From positions 5,889 through 69,888 of the forward strand of contig JBMNTN010000003.1 in NCBI GenBank assembly GCA_050945755.1: a DNA stretch of 64,000 bases, read 5' to 3'. Below, in pieces: positions 41,403-50,508 of the stretch. Position 1 is the first letter of the stretch. Every line of letters starts with the position of its first letter. Origin of the DNA: JAQVXR01 sp050945755 (GTDB lineage: Bacteria > Bacillota > Dehalobacteriia > Dehalobacteriales > Dehalobacteriaceae). The notes below the pieces were generated by a model. The model was not told where the DNA came from and did no database searches. It saw only the letters and a list, made by a program, of their open reading frames with translations. The translations under genes were made by a program, and so were the position numbers.

Positions 41403-41930
41403 CTAATTCCTGCTGCCCCGAGAAAAAAGTTTTTTTATTTTCTGCCAAACAAAACGGGAAACGGCCCGAAATATCCGAACGGCCATCCCCACAGTATTTC
41501 GAAAAAATTCCATAAATTTAAATATACAAATGCTGATAATGGCCAGAGGCCACAAAATTATTTTTTTTACTATCAGAAACAGCATTAAAGATATCCTGGC
41601 AAAAGATTTAACGGCTTTTTCCAATATGATAAATATTTTTTCAAAAATGGGAAACAGGAGAAAACGAATTCTTTTCAAATATATAAAAAATCCTGCCACC
41701 TGAGCCAAGATAAGATAAAACCTTACTTCCCCCCAAGAAATATACAATAAAATAAAAAAAACCAGTACAGTAATTATCCCCCACCAAACTAAGTCTAATA
41801 GTGGTACAACGCGTACCGGGGGTTTATACCTTTTAATTAAAATACGATAAACATCAAACGCCATCCCGATCATAATTCCTGTGATGATTGCCAACAATAA
41901 TTCAATTAACTGGAATACCAAAGATTCCAT
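41403..41930 (-). CDS. yabQ: YabQ, sporulation membrane protein
   Basis: A 175-residue protein needed in B. subtilis for spore cortex formation. It has three to four N-terminal hydrophobic helices (LLLAIITGIMIGMAFDVYRIL, LLDLVWWGIITVLVFFILLYISWGEVRFY) followed by further hydrophobic and basic segments. The pattern LVWWGII...SWGEVRFYL is typical of YabQ. The start is ATG 41930, behind GGGGTG. It lies 19 bp after yabP, forming an operon as in other sporeformers. It should be expressed in the mother cell under sigma-E. Confidence 0.9.
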   Translation of the reverse strand: MESLVFQLIELLLAIITGIMIGMAFDVYRILIKRYKPPVRVVPLLDLVWWGIITVLVFFILLYISWGEVRFYLILAQVAGFFIYLKRIRFLLFPIFEKIFIILEKAVKSFARISLMLFLIVKKIILWPLAIISICIFKFMEFFRNTVGMAVRIFRAVSRFVWQKIKKLFSRGSRN

Positions 41931-41949
41931 ATGCGTCACCCCAGGCTAT

Positions 41950-42234
41950 TTACTTTAACAGTCTGTCTAAGATGTTCTTCCCTTTACCTTTGGCTGCCTT
42001 CACCCCTTGGGCTTCCAAATATTGAATTGCTTTTACCTGGCCAATAACGGATAAATCACCGGTTTCTAAATTCAACTGATTAATATGCAGATTTTCTCCC
42101 CGTAATGAAAGCGGGCCCATATTTGTTTCAAGTATAATTTCCACATCATCAAACGTTTCTACTTTGGTTACTCCTTTCATCTTAAACTCTTCCCGGTTAA
42201 CCAAAGAAATTTGGTGCAGCTTTTGCTCGGACAT
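41950..42234 (-). CDS. yabP: YabP, sporulation protein
   Basis: Cytoplasmic 94-residue beta-rich protein of the YabP/YqfC family, required for spore assembly in B. subtilis. Family motifs are SLVNREEFKMKGVTKVETFDD and GPLSLRGENLHINQLNLETGDLSVIGQVKAIQY. It is the first gene of yabP-yabQ, just after the spoIID terminator. The precise activity of the family is unknown. Confidence 0.93.
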   Translation of the reverse strand: MSEQKLHQISLVNREEFKMKGVTKVETFDDVEIILETNMGPLSLRGENLHINQLNLETGDLSVIGQVKAIQYLEAQGVKAAKGKGKNILDRLLK

Positions 42235-42298
42235 CTAAATACCCTCCTTACACTGGACTCTTACCCCATTTTTATGAAATAAACAACTACAGTAGACC

Positions 42299-42322
42299 AA
42301 AAAAAATAGCCCTTTGAAGGGC
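42299..42322 (-). terminator. Terminator of spoIID
   Basis: Minus-strand stem GCCCTT/AAGGGC with a tight loop and eight T residues, four bases after the stop codon. Confidence 0.82.
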
Positions 42323-42325
42323 ATT

Positions 42326-43288
42326 TTACTTCCAAAGATTTTTAATTTCTACATCCTTAAACCAGTACCTTACAATTTCTTCAGGTTTTTTACCTTGATC
42401 CGCCAATGCTTTCGCACCCCATTGACTCATACCGACACCGTGCCCATAACCCTTTCCCCGTATTAGCAGACTATTATCATTTACACTGAATTCTTCAAGT
42501 AATGTCGACCTCATCTTCTCGTTGTCTAATGCCAACCTGAGTGCCGGTGCACTTAACGATACATTATTAATTTTAACTATCGTGGCACGGCCTGAAGGCC
42601 CTGTTTCCACGATAGACGCTTCATGTAAATCTCCCGGATCATTTCCAATAGTGGCTTTAACCGCCTCACGTACTTCAGAACTGGAAAAAACAGCGGTCCA
42701 CGCTTTATTTTCCGGAACAGTGATTTCAAATCCTGGATCTTTCACGCTATGAATATATGGGGCCTTTTCTTTTTTATAAGCCAATCCTTCAACCGCCGAG
42801 GATGCTGTTATCCCACCGCTGTCAGCATGGAACCAACCATTAATGTATTCACCCTGATAAACTAACACTTTTCCCCTGGTGGCTTGAACAGCTTCCCGCA
42901 CCTTATCATTCACCCTGCTGGGATCATATGCCTGGAACTCTTTAACATCAGTTGAAGCATCCGTATTATGTGCTTTCACCCCACCGTCTTTAATTTTCTT
43001 TAGGGTAAAGGTTCTGGCAAGTATAGCCTGAGCAGCCAAAGCATTGTCGGGCCACTTAGGATCCATTTCCGCAGCCACAACACCTTCCAAATACTTTTCT
43101 ATTTTTATTTTTTCTGTTTTTTGGGTTTCATTAATGTAAAGAGAAATTGTCGGTTCTTCTTTATAAACCTGTGTCCGTTGTTGAACATCCGGTTCCTGCG
43201 GTTTTCTTTCCTGACCAGGGCACCCGGCAACTATCAATGCCAAAAGAATAATCGGGCCTATTAAGACCTTACCAAGATTTCCTTTCAA
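42326..43288 (-). CDS. spoIID: SpoIID-family lytic transglycosylase, lipoprotein
   Basis: A 320-residue protein of the SpoIID/LytB family, which trims septal peptidoglycan during engulfment. The N-terminus is a lipoprotein signal ending LIVAGC (Cys22). The SpoIID domain shows EGVVAAEMDPKWPDNALAAQAILARTF near 69-95 with the catalytic Glu, TDVKEFQAYDP, GEYINGWFHADSGG and the C-terminal GKGYGHGVGMSQWGAKALA. The start is TTG 43288, behind GGGAGG. It sits between rqcP and yabP, a position where B. subtilis has no spoIID, so it may be a paralogue of a main SpoIID elsewhere. Confidence 0.9.
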   Translation of the reverse strand: MKGNLGKVLIGPIILLALIVAGCPGQERKPQEPDVQQRTQVYKEEPTISLYINETQKTEKIKIEKYLEGVVAAEMDPKWPDNALAAQAILARTFTLKKIKDGGVKAHNTDASTDVKEFQAYDPSRVNDKVREAVQATRGKVLVYQGEYINGWFHADSGGITASSAVEGLAYKKEKAPYIHSVKDPGFEITVPENKAWTAVFSSSEVREAVKATIGNDPGDLHEASIVETGPSGRATIVKINNVSLSAPALRLALDNEKMRSTLLEEFSVNDNSLLIRGKGYGHGVGMSQWGAKALADQGKKPEEIVRYWFKDVEIKNLWK

Positions 43289-43363
43289 TCTATATCCCTC
43301 CCGGCATAAAATTATCTCTTCAGAGATTAGACTTTCCGAAAAGGATTTTCATTATACAGCTAG

Positions 43364-43630
43364 TTAATCATCTATAGGGATCTTTACGTCCTCCAAAATC
43401 CGGTACATTTCTTTGGCCTGTTCTGCCCGAACCGACTCAAAAATTGCCAGCACTTCTACTCTTAAATGCCTTGCGCCAAAAGAAAGCGTAATAATATTAC
43501 CCTCTGCAACTTCACTTCCTGCCTTTGCTGTTTTTCCGTTAATTAAAACTTTACCGCCATCACAAATCTCCTTCGCTACCGTTCGTCGTTTTACCAACCT
43601 GGAAACTTTTAAAAATTTATCTAACCTCAT
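43364..43630 (-). CDS. rqcP: RqcP, S4-domain ribosome quality control factor (Hsp15 family)
   Basis: An 88-residue S4 RNA-binding protein (MRLDKFLKVSRLVKRRTVAKEICDGGKVLINGKTAKAGSEV). B. subtilis YabO/RqcP, in the same place after mazG and before yabP, binds stalled 50S-peptidyl-tRNA complexes and assists RqcH in alanine tailing. Here it follows the HU gene. The residue pattern and length match the family. Confidence 0.92.
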   Translation of the reverse strand: MRLDKFLKVSRLVKRRTVAKEICDGGKVLINGKTAKAGSEVAEGNIITLSFGARHLRVEVLAIFESVRAEQAKEMYRILEDVKIPIDD

Positions 43631-43683
43631 ATTATTTCCCCACCTTCCTATAAAAAATACCCCTCATCTTAATAACTAGTATA

Positions 43684-43715
43684 ATAAAAAATCAGGCTCC
43701 TCACAGGAACCTGAT
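43684..43715 (-). terminator. Terminator of the HU gene
   Basis: Minus-strand stem ATCAGG-TCC/GGA-CCTGAT followed by six T residues. Confidence 0.85.
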
Positions 43716-43722
43716 CTTTTTC

Positions 43723-44001
43723 TTATTTGCCAGCTACCGCATCCTTTAATCCCTTGCCTGCTTTAAAACCCGGCACCTTTGCTGCGGAAATCTCTATTGT
43801 TTCACCAGTTTGGGGATTGCGACCTACTCGAGCAGCCCGTTCCTTTACTTCGAATGTACCAAAGCCCACTAATTGAACTTTGTCTCCGACTGCTAAAGCG
43901 TCACTGATACTGGCGAAAACTGCGTTAACAGCTTTTTCGGCATCTTTCTTTGTTATTTCAGCCTTCTCCGCCACATTATTGACCAAATCGGCTTTATTCA
44001 A
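43723..44001 (-). CDS. hup: HU family DNA-binding protein
   Basis: A 92-residue nucleoid protein that bends DNA. It has the canonical MNKADLVNNVAEKAEITKKDAEKAVNAVF helices, VQLVGFGTFEVKERAARVGRNPQTGE (arm region with the proline-containing tip) and VPGFKAGKGLKDAV. The gene lies between mazG and rqcP, an insertion relative to B. subtilis though common in Clostridia. It is monocistronic with its own terminator. Confidence 0.97.
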   Translation of the reverse strand: MNKADLVNNVAEKAEITKKDAEKAVNAVFASISDALAVGDKVQLVGFGTFEVKERAARVGRNPQTGETIEISAAKVPGFKAGKGLKDAVAGK

Positions 44002-44100
44002 ACAAATCCCTCCTATAAATTTGGTTCAAGCTGACATTTTTACAAATTCGCTATACTCCTTAATAATCCTTCCTAAATATACTCTATTTCATATTTTCAC

Positions 44101-44874
44101 TTAAAATAAATTTTCTTTTGCCTCGTCCCACAACTGATCCATTTCTGTTAATGATAAATCTTTTATATCCCGTCCAACAACCTTTGCATGATCTTCAATA
44201 TAAGAAAACCGCTTGTTAAACTTGTCCATTGTTTCCCTCAATGCTTCTTCGGCATCAACATGCAAAAAACGGGCTACATTAACCACCGCAAAAAGCAGAT
44301 CCCCCAGTTCTTCCTTTTCGCCTGTACCTGTCTTGATTGCCTTCTGCAGCTCAACCATTTCCTCAGTAATTTTCTCCCAAGCCCCTTCCATACTAGGCCA
44401 GTCAAATCCAACCCGAGCCGCTTTTTCCTGAATTTTCTGCGCTCGGTGCAAGGCAGGCAAGCCACGGGGTACCTCCAAAAGCCTTTTCGGCCTGTTCTGT
44501 TCTTCCGCCTTAATCTCTTCCCACTTTACAAGAACCTCTTCCGAATTTTCCGCATGCCCTCCGGCAAAAACATGGGGATGACGCCGAATCATTTTTTCTG
44601 TTACGCCTTTAATCACATTGTTGATGTCAAAATCCCCTTTTTCACTGGCCATCTGAGCATGAAAAACGATTTGTAGTAATAAGTCTCCCAACTCATCACA
44701 TAATTTATGCATATTTTTTTCTTCTATTGCTTCTATTACTTCGTATGTTTCTTCCACCAGATATTTTTTTATGGAGTCGTGGTTTTGTTCCCTATCCCAG
44801 GGACACCCTCCTTCCCCTCTTAACGTTGCCATTACTTGAACTAAATCATCAAGTGGGTACTTATCTTTACTCAA
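44101..44874 (-). CDS. mazG: MazG nucleoside triphosphate pyrophosphohydrolase
   Basis: House-cleaning all-alpha NTP pyrophosphatase of 257 residues with two MazG repeats. The first has GGCPWDREQNHDSIKKYLVEETYEVIEAI (23-51) and ELGDLLLQIVFHA; the second has EELGDLLFAVVNVARFL near 211, giving the EExxE...ExxD metal sites. It lacks the tetrapyrrole-methylase-like N-terminal domain of B. subtilis YabN. The tRNA/sporulation gene order around it is conserved. Confidence 0.95.
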   Translation of the reverse strand: MSKDKYPLDDLVQVMATLRGEGGCPWDREQNHDSIKKYLVEETYEVIEAIEEKNMHKLCDELGDLLLQIVFHAQMASEKGDFDINNVIKGVTEKMIRRHPHVFAGGHAENSEEVLVKWEEIKAEEQNRPKRLLEVPRGLPALHRAQKIQEKAARVGFDWPSMEGAWEKITEEMVELQKAIKTGTGEKEELGDLLFAVVNVARFLHVDAEEALRETMDKFNKRFSYIEDHAKVVGRDIKDLSLTEMDQLWDEAKENLF

Positions 44875-44970
44875 GCTATCACTTCCTGTCTAAGAACTTG
44901 GCATTAAAAAGGCTTAAATCCTGGTAACAACTGACAATATTCTATCAGTCCCCTATTAATTTAGCAACTT

Positions 44971-44997
44971 AAAAAAAAAATCGCCCGTGGCGATTTT
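44971..44997 (-). terminator. Terminator of spoVT
   Basis: Minus-strand stem AAATCGCC/GGCGATTT with a three-base loop, followed by T residues. Confidence 0.88.
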
Positions 44998-45031
44998 CAG
45001 AATATATGAAGATTAGTATTTTATAGTCAAG

Positions 45032-45604
45032 TTATTGTTCCATCTGCTTTGCTAAAAAGCCCGCTGCTGTTTCGGCAAGTTTTAGTTCCATGTCACCCAT
45101 AGTTATGTTTTGTTCCTTACTGCAGATAATTACCGCCCCAATTGGATCCCCCTGAGCAATAATCGGGGCAATAACTTGTGCGGAAAACCTGCAACAATCT
45201 TCTTCATTATCACTGGCAATTATTGCGCAATCTTCACAATTGGCATTCTCACCCGGGTTATTCAACAACATAGACCGTCGATCTTCCATGACACGTTCTA
45301 CTGCAGAACCAACCGACTTATTTAAAAACTCTTTCTTTGGAGCGCCACTTACTGCAATAATGGAATCACGATCAGCAATACAGGCAATATGCCCAATAGC
45401 TTCATTGAGGGAATCAGCATACTCTTTTGCAAAATCGCCGAGTTCACCGATAGGTGAATACTTCTTGAGAATTACCTCTCCTTCTCGATCAACAAATATC
45501 TCTAACGGGTCACCTTCACGGATCCTTAATGTTCTACGTATCTCTTTGGGAATCACAACTCTCCCTAAGTCATCAATCCGGCGCACAATCCCTGTAGCTT
45601 TCAT
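45032..45604 (-). CDS. spoVT: SpoVT, AbrB-like stage V sporulation regulator
   Basis: A 190-residue forespore transcription factor. The N-terminal AbrB-type swapped-hairpin domain (MKATGIVRRIDDLGRVVIPKEIRRTLRIREGDPLEI, 1-36) binds DNA and a C-terminal GAF-like domain (55-190) follows, with a Cys-rich segment NCEDCAI and EDCC. In B. subtilis it tunes sigma-G genes and germination. A sigma-G-like promoter lies directly upstream here, as in B. subtilis. Confidence 0.96.
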   Translation of the reverse strand: MKATGIVRRIDDLGRVVIPKEIRRTLRIREGDPLEIFVDREGEVILKKYSPIGELGDFAKEYADSLNEAIGHIACIADRDSIIAVSGAPKKEFLNKSVGSAVERVMEDRRSMLLNNPGENANCEDCAIIASDNEEDCCRFSAQVIAPIIAQGDPIGAVIICSKEQNITMGDMELKLAETAAGFLAKQMEQ

Positions 45605-45658
45605 TTAACGAATTTCCCTCCTTTTTGCTTATCGTAAAGAGTCAGGCGGCTTTAGTGA

Positions 45659-45689
45659 TAGTATATAACTTTTTCCTGCTCGTTATTCA
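45659..45689 (-). promoter_or_regulatory. Sigma-G-like promoter of spoVT
   Basis: On the minus strand TGAATA (45684-45689) is separated by 18 bp from TATACTA (45659-45665). This fits the sigma-G pattern (TGAATA, then CATACTA) with one mismatch at the -10. Confidence 0.66.
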
Positions 45690-45735
45690 TTTTTTCCCAT
45701 CAGTCAAACTATTTAACGACATGCTCTGTTTCAAA

Positions 45736-45762
45736 AAACAAAACGCAGCGAACGTCCGCTGC
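45736..45762 (-). terminator. Terminator of the PrsA-like gene
   Basis: Minus-strand stem GCAGCG/CGCTGC with a six-base loop, then GTTTTGTTTTTT, 17 bp after the stop codon. Confidence 0.82.
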
Positions 45763-45778
45763 ATTTTGCATGTGATTT

Positions 45779-46789
45779 TTAATTTTTCCCTTGGCCATTT
45801 TGCCCTTTTTCTTCGTTGTTACCTGCAAAAAGATTGTTGGTTATTTCTGAGTCATCCCGAAAGCCCTCTATAAACTCTTGAAAAGCGATATTTTTTTCTC
45901 CCTGGGCTAAATAATTTTTAACATCTTCCTTAACTTCTTCAAAAGAACTTTTTTTGACATCCAGCTTAATAATATGATAGCCATAATCCGTGAGAATCGG
46001 CTCACGAGTATATTCTCCAACCTTATTTAATTGAAAGGCACCAGATACAAATTCCGGTACTAATGCCAGGGTTGACCGATTAAATTCCATATCTAAAATA
46101 CCCCCCAGATCCTTTGTCCCCGGATCATCGGAATATTTTTGGGCTAATTTGGCAAAATCTGCTCCTTCATCAAGTTCTCCAACAATAGTTTTTGCTTTTT
46201 CCTTGGCATTGGTTAATTCTTCTTCAGATGCTTGGCCTTTACGCGCCTCAACCAAAATATGAGATACTTTTACTTTTTCCCAGTTCTCTTTATCTTGCTC
46301 AAATTGTTTCTGCGCAGTCTCATCGTCAATAGTGACGCGGGAAGTAACCTTTTCAAACAATCCCTGTCCGGTTAGCTGATATTTAATCATTCGTTTAAGA
46401 TCATCTTCCGTCATTTGCTGTTTCTTTAGCCAATCCTGATATTCCTCATCCTTTTGAAAACCCTTTTTTATTCTCTCCTCAAGAAAAGCTTCTATTTCGT
46501 CTACACCGGCTGTCACACCCTCTTTTTCGCCTGCCTGCATAACCAGCTTTTCATCAATCCACTGGTTCACTACATTCTGTTTTAATTGGTTTAAAAGTTC
46601 CTGCCCTTGTTCTCCTTCAAAGGAAACGCCCATTTGCTCTGAATAAATACAGGCTTGGTCCACCCGAATGTCAAATTCCTTTCTGGTAAGGGTTTCCCCG
46701 TTTACTTCGGCAATTGGCTTCTCCCCACACCCTGTTACTATCAAAGCAAACACCAGAACCCCTAAAAATGTCAAGACCCAACGACGCAT
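45779..46789 (-). CDS. prsA: PrsA-like lipoprotein foldase (parvulin peptidyl-prolyl isomerase)
   Basis: Extracytoplasmic lipoprotein of 336 residues that assists folding of exported proteins. The lipoprotein signal ends LIVTGC (Cys21). A SurA-like N-terminal helical region follows. The parvulin domain spans about 173-265: VKVSHILVEARKGQASEEE, DFAKLAQKYSDDPGTKDLGGILD, FNRSTLALVPEFVSGAFQL, DYGYHIIKLD. The C-terminus is charged and Asn/Gln-rich. It starts 18 bp after mfd, so the two share a transcript. Confidence 0.92.
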   Translation of the reverse strand: MRRWVLTFLGVLVFALIVTGCGEKPIAEVNGETLTRKEFDIRVDQACIYSEQMGVSFEGEQGQELLNQLKQNVVNQWIDEKLVMQAGEKEGVTAGVDEIEAFLEERIKKGFQKDEEYQDWLKKQQMTEDDLKRMIKYQLTGQGLFEKVTSRVTIDDETAQKQFEQDKENWEKVKVSHILVEARKGQASEEELTNAKEKAKTIVGELDEGADFAKLAQKYSDDPGTKDLGGILDMEFNRSTLALVPEFVSGAFQLNKVGEYTREPILTDYGYHIIKLDVKKSSFEEVKEDVKNYLAQGEKNIAFQEFIEGFRDDSEITNNLFAGNNEEKGQNGQGKN

Positions 46790-46807
46790 TTCTTCACAAC
46801 CTTCCCG

Positions 46808-49800
46808 TCAAGATAATTCCATTATATCACGAGATTCCTTATCGGTTAAATCAATTAACTTCTCAAACAGCTTAATTACGATATCCAAAATACGCTGAGG
46901 CTTCTCCCCGACAGCCTTTATTTTTATTTCTAAATCCACCGCCACGCCAAATGAAATTCTCCGGTTAAATTCACGGACTAACTCTGCTAAAACCACTCCG
47001 GAAATCTGCCGGCCGGAGACAAAGCGGATATGAACAAAACCCTTCTGCTGGGCGATAGATGATACACCCAGCTTTTGGGCAAGAACCTTAATCAGCCCCA
47101 GTCGAAATAAATTGCGCACTGGTTCCGGAGCAACACCGTATCTGTCCTCTGCTTCTAACTCCAGGTCTTTCACTTCACTGATATCATCTGCCGAAGCAAG
47201 CCTTTTGTATAATTCAATTTTTAATTCGGTATCAGCAACATAGGAATCCGGGATAAAGGCATTAATGTTTAGCTCCAGTTGAGGGGTTACTTTTTCCGGG
47301 ATAAATTCTGCCCCGTAACGCTGTTTATGAACTTCTTCTTGCACCAGCCGACAATACATATCAAAACCAACCGCAAGGATATGTCCGTGTTGTTCCGGAC
47401 CTAATATATTTCCTGCCCCACGAATTTCTAAATCCCTCATGGCAATTTTAAATCCGGAACCTAATTCCGTGAAATCTCGAATTGCTGTCAAACGTTTTTT
47501 TGCAACATCACTCAGAATTTTTTCCTTTCGGTAAGTAAAATAGGCATATGCTTGTTTTTCAGACCGTCCAACCCGGCCTCTTAATTGATAAAGCTGAGAT
47601 AGACCAAAGCTGTCTGCCTCATCAACAATTAAAGTGTTAACATTGGAAATATCAAGTCCGGACTCAATAATTGTTGTACAGATCAGTACATTTCCCTTTC
47701 CCTCAATAAAATCCAGCATGATCATCTCCAGATCATGTTCCCGCATCTGGCCGTGCGCGACAAGCACTTTTGCTTCCGGGACCAGTTCCATGATATGATC
47801 TGCCACCAAGTCAATATTATTTACCCTATTATGTACAAAGTAAATTTGGCCTCCCCGTGCAAGTTCCCGCATAATTGCCTCTTTAATTACCCGTTCCTGA
47901 TATTCCATGACGTATGTCTGGACAGGCTGCCTGTCTTCAGGAGGAGTCTCAATTACACTCATATCACGTACTCCCAGCAGTGACATATGCAGCGTGCGGG
48001 GAATAGGTGTTGCCGACAGTGTCAACACATCAACGTTTTGTTTAAGATTCTTGATTTTCTCCTTATGGGCAACACCAAATCTCTGTTCCTCATCAATAAT
48101 AAGCAGTCCCAAATCTTTAAACTTGACATCTTTAGACAAGAGTCGGTGAGTCCCAATAACAATATCAACCGTTCCTTTAGCTAGGCCATTTATTGTCTGA
48201 CCAACCATTTTGGCACTTTTAAACCTGCTGAGAACACCTATTTTAACCGGAAATCCATTAAAACGCTCTTGAATAGTCCGCTGATGTTGTTCGGCAAGTA
48301 CTGTTGTCGGAACCAGAAGGGCAACCTGCTTCCCATCCATGATCGCTTTAAAAGCAGCTCTTAGCGCCACCTCCGTTTTCCCGTAACCTACATCACCGCA
48401 TAACAGCCGATCCATCGGCTTTTGTCTTTCCATATCTTTTTTTATTTCTTCCACTGCCCGCAACTGATCAGGGGTTTCCGGAAAGGGAAAAGCATCTTCA
48501 AATTCCTGCTGCCAAACTGTGTCCGAAGAAAAAGCATGGCCACGAACAGCCTCCCTGGCGGCGTAAAGAGCAAGCAGTTCTTTTGCCATGTCCTGAACGG
48601 AATGGCGAACTTTGTTTTTTACTCGGTTCCACTCATTGCCGCCTAGTTTATAAAGCTTCGGAGCACGCCCTTCATCCCCAATATATTTCTGAATCAAATC
48701 AACCTGATCTGTTGGTACATACAATTTATCTTCCCCGGAATACTGAATATACAAGTAGTCCCGTTGATTATCTCCAATTTGCAAGCGCTTTACCCCAAGA
48801 TAGCGCCCAATACCATGATTTACATGAACTACATAATCGCCTTCTTTTAAATCAAGAAACGTGGCAATTTTCTCTCCCTTTCTTGACCGCCGCCGGGATT
48901 TAGCATGAATGCCCTGACCTAAAATATCCGTTTCACTGAAAAGCAACATCTTAATCATTCCACACTCAAAACCCCGGGGAAATCCGGCATGAACAACCTC
49001 AACACTTTCCGCTCCCAAGTCGGATAATAGTTCTTTCATTTTATTCACCCGAATTGAAGAACTTGCGGAAACAAGCACCCGATAACCCTGCTGCCGATAA
49101 AATTTTAAATCCTCTTTCAGCCGGGAAAAATTTCCTTTATAAGAGGGTAGCTCACGGGTAGGGATAGAATATTTGTTGGTAAGGTCAAATCCCCCGTTCT
49201 CCGGCAGATGGGAAAACAAAAGAAGAGGCCTTTTCGCCAATGCTTCTTTATACTTTGCTTCTGTTTGAAAATTCTCTGCAAAGGAGGGAAGTATTTTCCC
49301 ATCCTCAAGAAGATCAAAATACAAAGAATGATTTTCAGCCAAAATTGTTTCTGCTTCTTGTGTAATTCGGTCCGGTTCATCAAGAATTACCAGTCCTCGA
49401 TCTGAAAGGTATTCTACCGGGGAAACGGCATCAAGGTAAAAATGACAGAGAAATTGCTCCATTCCTCCATTCCAGATGCCTTCCCTCATTTGTTCAATAT
49501 AAGGAGAAAAGAACTCACGCATGTACCCGCGTTTCATTACGGAGTATGAGCGAGAAACCTTTTCCAGCTCCCGAGCCAGCTTTTCCCCGGCTTTAAACAA
49601 TGTTTCGGGATCAGCAGGCAACTCACGGGCCGGTGGAAGACTGGCTTCTTGTTTCTCTTGGAGGGAACGCTGGGTAGCAATGTCAAAACTTCTGATCGAA
49701 TCTATCTCATCATCGAAAAATTCAATCCTCAAAGGATATTCTTCAGTATATGGAAAAATGTCAATGATTCCTCCCCGGATGCTAAAAGTCCCCGGTACTT

Positions 49801-50308
49801 CTACCATATACTCCTTGGTATAACCAATGTTTATCAAGGTGCTTACTAATTGGCTAAGATTGACACACTGTCCAATAGATAGGGTTAATACAAATTTAGA
49901 GAATACGCCAGGAGGTGTTGTTTTTCTCATCAGAGATTGCAGCGGTGCCACCACCAATACCGGTGCCTTTTGGGACAGCCTGGTCAAGCAGGATATTCTC
50001 TGCTTCTCTATCTCGGCATTACGGGCATGCACCTCATAGGGAAGAAGTTCTACCGGAGGGAAATAATAAACCTGATTATCTGACTTGAGCGCAACCAAAT
50101 TTTCGTAAAATGTCCGTGCCGCCTCCGGATTAGATGTCACAACCAGCACAGGAGCTTTAATATCCTCATAAAGTGCTGCCGTCCAAACTGCCCGGGGAAG
50201 GCCGGTAAGCCCTACTAATAGTTGCACCGATCCCGGAAACAATTTTGTTTTTATGGTTTGGTATTGGGCATTTTCCTTCCACGCTGCAGTTAATGAGGTA
50301 AATGGCAT
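46808..50308 (-). CDS. mfd: Mfd, transcription-repair coupling factor
   Basis: Removes stalled RNA polymerase from damaged DNA and recruits UvrA. The 1166-residue protein has the UvrB-homology N-terminus (LVGLTGLPRAVWTAALYED), the RNA polymerase-interacting domain (FLDLKEGDYVVHVNHGIGRYLGVKRL near 488), helicase motifs (DRLLCGDVGYGKTEVALRAAF, LLIIDEEQRFGVAHK, LTLSATPIPRTLHMSL, ELGSGFKIAMRDLEIRGAGNILGPEQHG) and the C-terminal TRCF domain. The start is ATG 50308 behind GGAGG; the track-like longer frame begins with TTG and overlaps the ribosome site. It follows pth, as in B. subtilis. Confidence 0.97.
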   Translation of the reverse strand: MPFTSLTAAWKENAQYQTIKTKLFPGSVQLLVGLTGLPRAVWTAALYEDIKAPVLVVTSNPEAARTFYENLVALKSDNQVYYFPPVELLPYEVHARNAEIEKQRISCLTRLSQKAPVLVVAPLQSLMRKTTPPGVFSKFVLTLSIGQCVNLSQLVSTLINIGYTKEYMVEVPGTFSIRGGIIDIFPYTEEYPLRIEFFDDEIDSIRSFDIATQRSLQEKQEASLPPARELPADPETLFKAGEKLARELEKVSRSYSVMKRGYMREFFSPYIEQMREGIWNGGMEQFLCHFYLDAVSPVEYLSDRGLVILDEPDRITQEAETILAENHSLYFDLLEDGKILPSFAENFQTEAKYKEALAKRPLLLFSHLPENGGFDLTNKYSIPTRELPSYKGNFSRLKEDLKFYRQQGYRVLVSASSSIRVNKMKELLSDLGAESVEVVHAGFPRGFECGMIKMLLFSETDILGQGIHAKSRRRSRKGEKIATFLDLKEGDYVVHVNHGIGRYLGVKRLQIGDNQRDYLYIQYSGEDKLYVPTDQVDLIQKYIGDEGRAPKLYKLGGNEWNRVKNKVRHSVQDMAKELLALYAAREAVRGHAFSSDTVWQQEFEDAFPFPETPDQLRAVEEIKKDMERQKPMDRLLCGDVGYGKTEVALRAAFKAIMDGKQVALLVPTTVLAEQHQRTIQERFNGFPVKIGVLSRFKSAKMVGQTINGLAKGTVDIVIGTHRLLSKDVKFKDLGLLIIDEEQRFGVAHKEKIKNLKQNVDVLTLSATPIPRTLHMSLLGVRDMSVIETPPEDRQPVQTYVMEYQERVIKEAIMRELARGGQIYFVHNRVNNIDLVADHIMELVPEAKVLVAHGQMREHDLEMIMLDFIEGKGNVLICTTIIESGLDISNVNTLIVDEADSFGLSQLYQLRGRVGRSEKQAYAYFTYRKEKILSDVAKKRLTAIRDFTELGSGFKIAMRDLEIRGAGNILGPEQHGHILAVGFDMYCRLVQEEVHKQRYGAEFIPEKVTPQLELNINAFIPDSYVADTELKIELYKRLASADDISEVKDLELEAEDRYGVAPEPVRNLFRLGLIKVLAQKLGVSSIAQQKGFVHIRFVSGRQISGVVLAELVREFNRRISFGVAVDLEIKIKAVGEKPQRILDIVIKLFEKLIDLTDKESRDIMELS

Positions 50309-50508
50309 AACGTCCTCCAAATTAAAATATTCTTATTTGTTGAAGTTCCGAAAAAGGACAAACTGAAATAAGCCCGGTCCAAGAGACCGCGCGTAACATA
50401 ATTCTGCTGTTTTAATAGTTTTAGATAAACATCCGTCTTCATATCATTTTTAAGTATATTTGTTCCCTCGGTTACAAGTCAAGGGGGCACCATTTTAATC
50501 GATCATTG

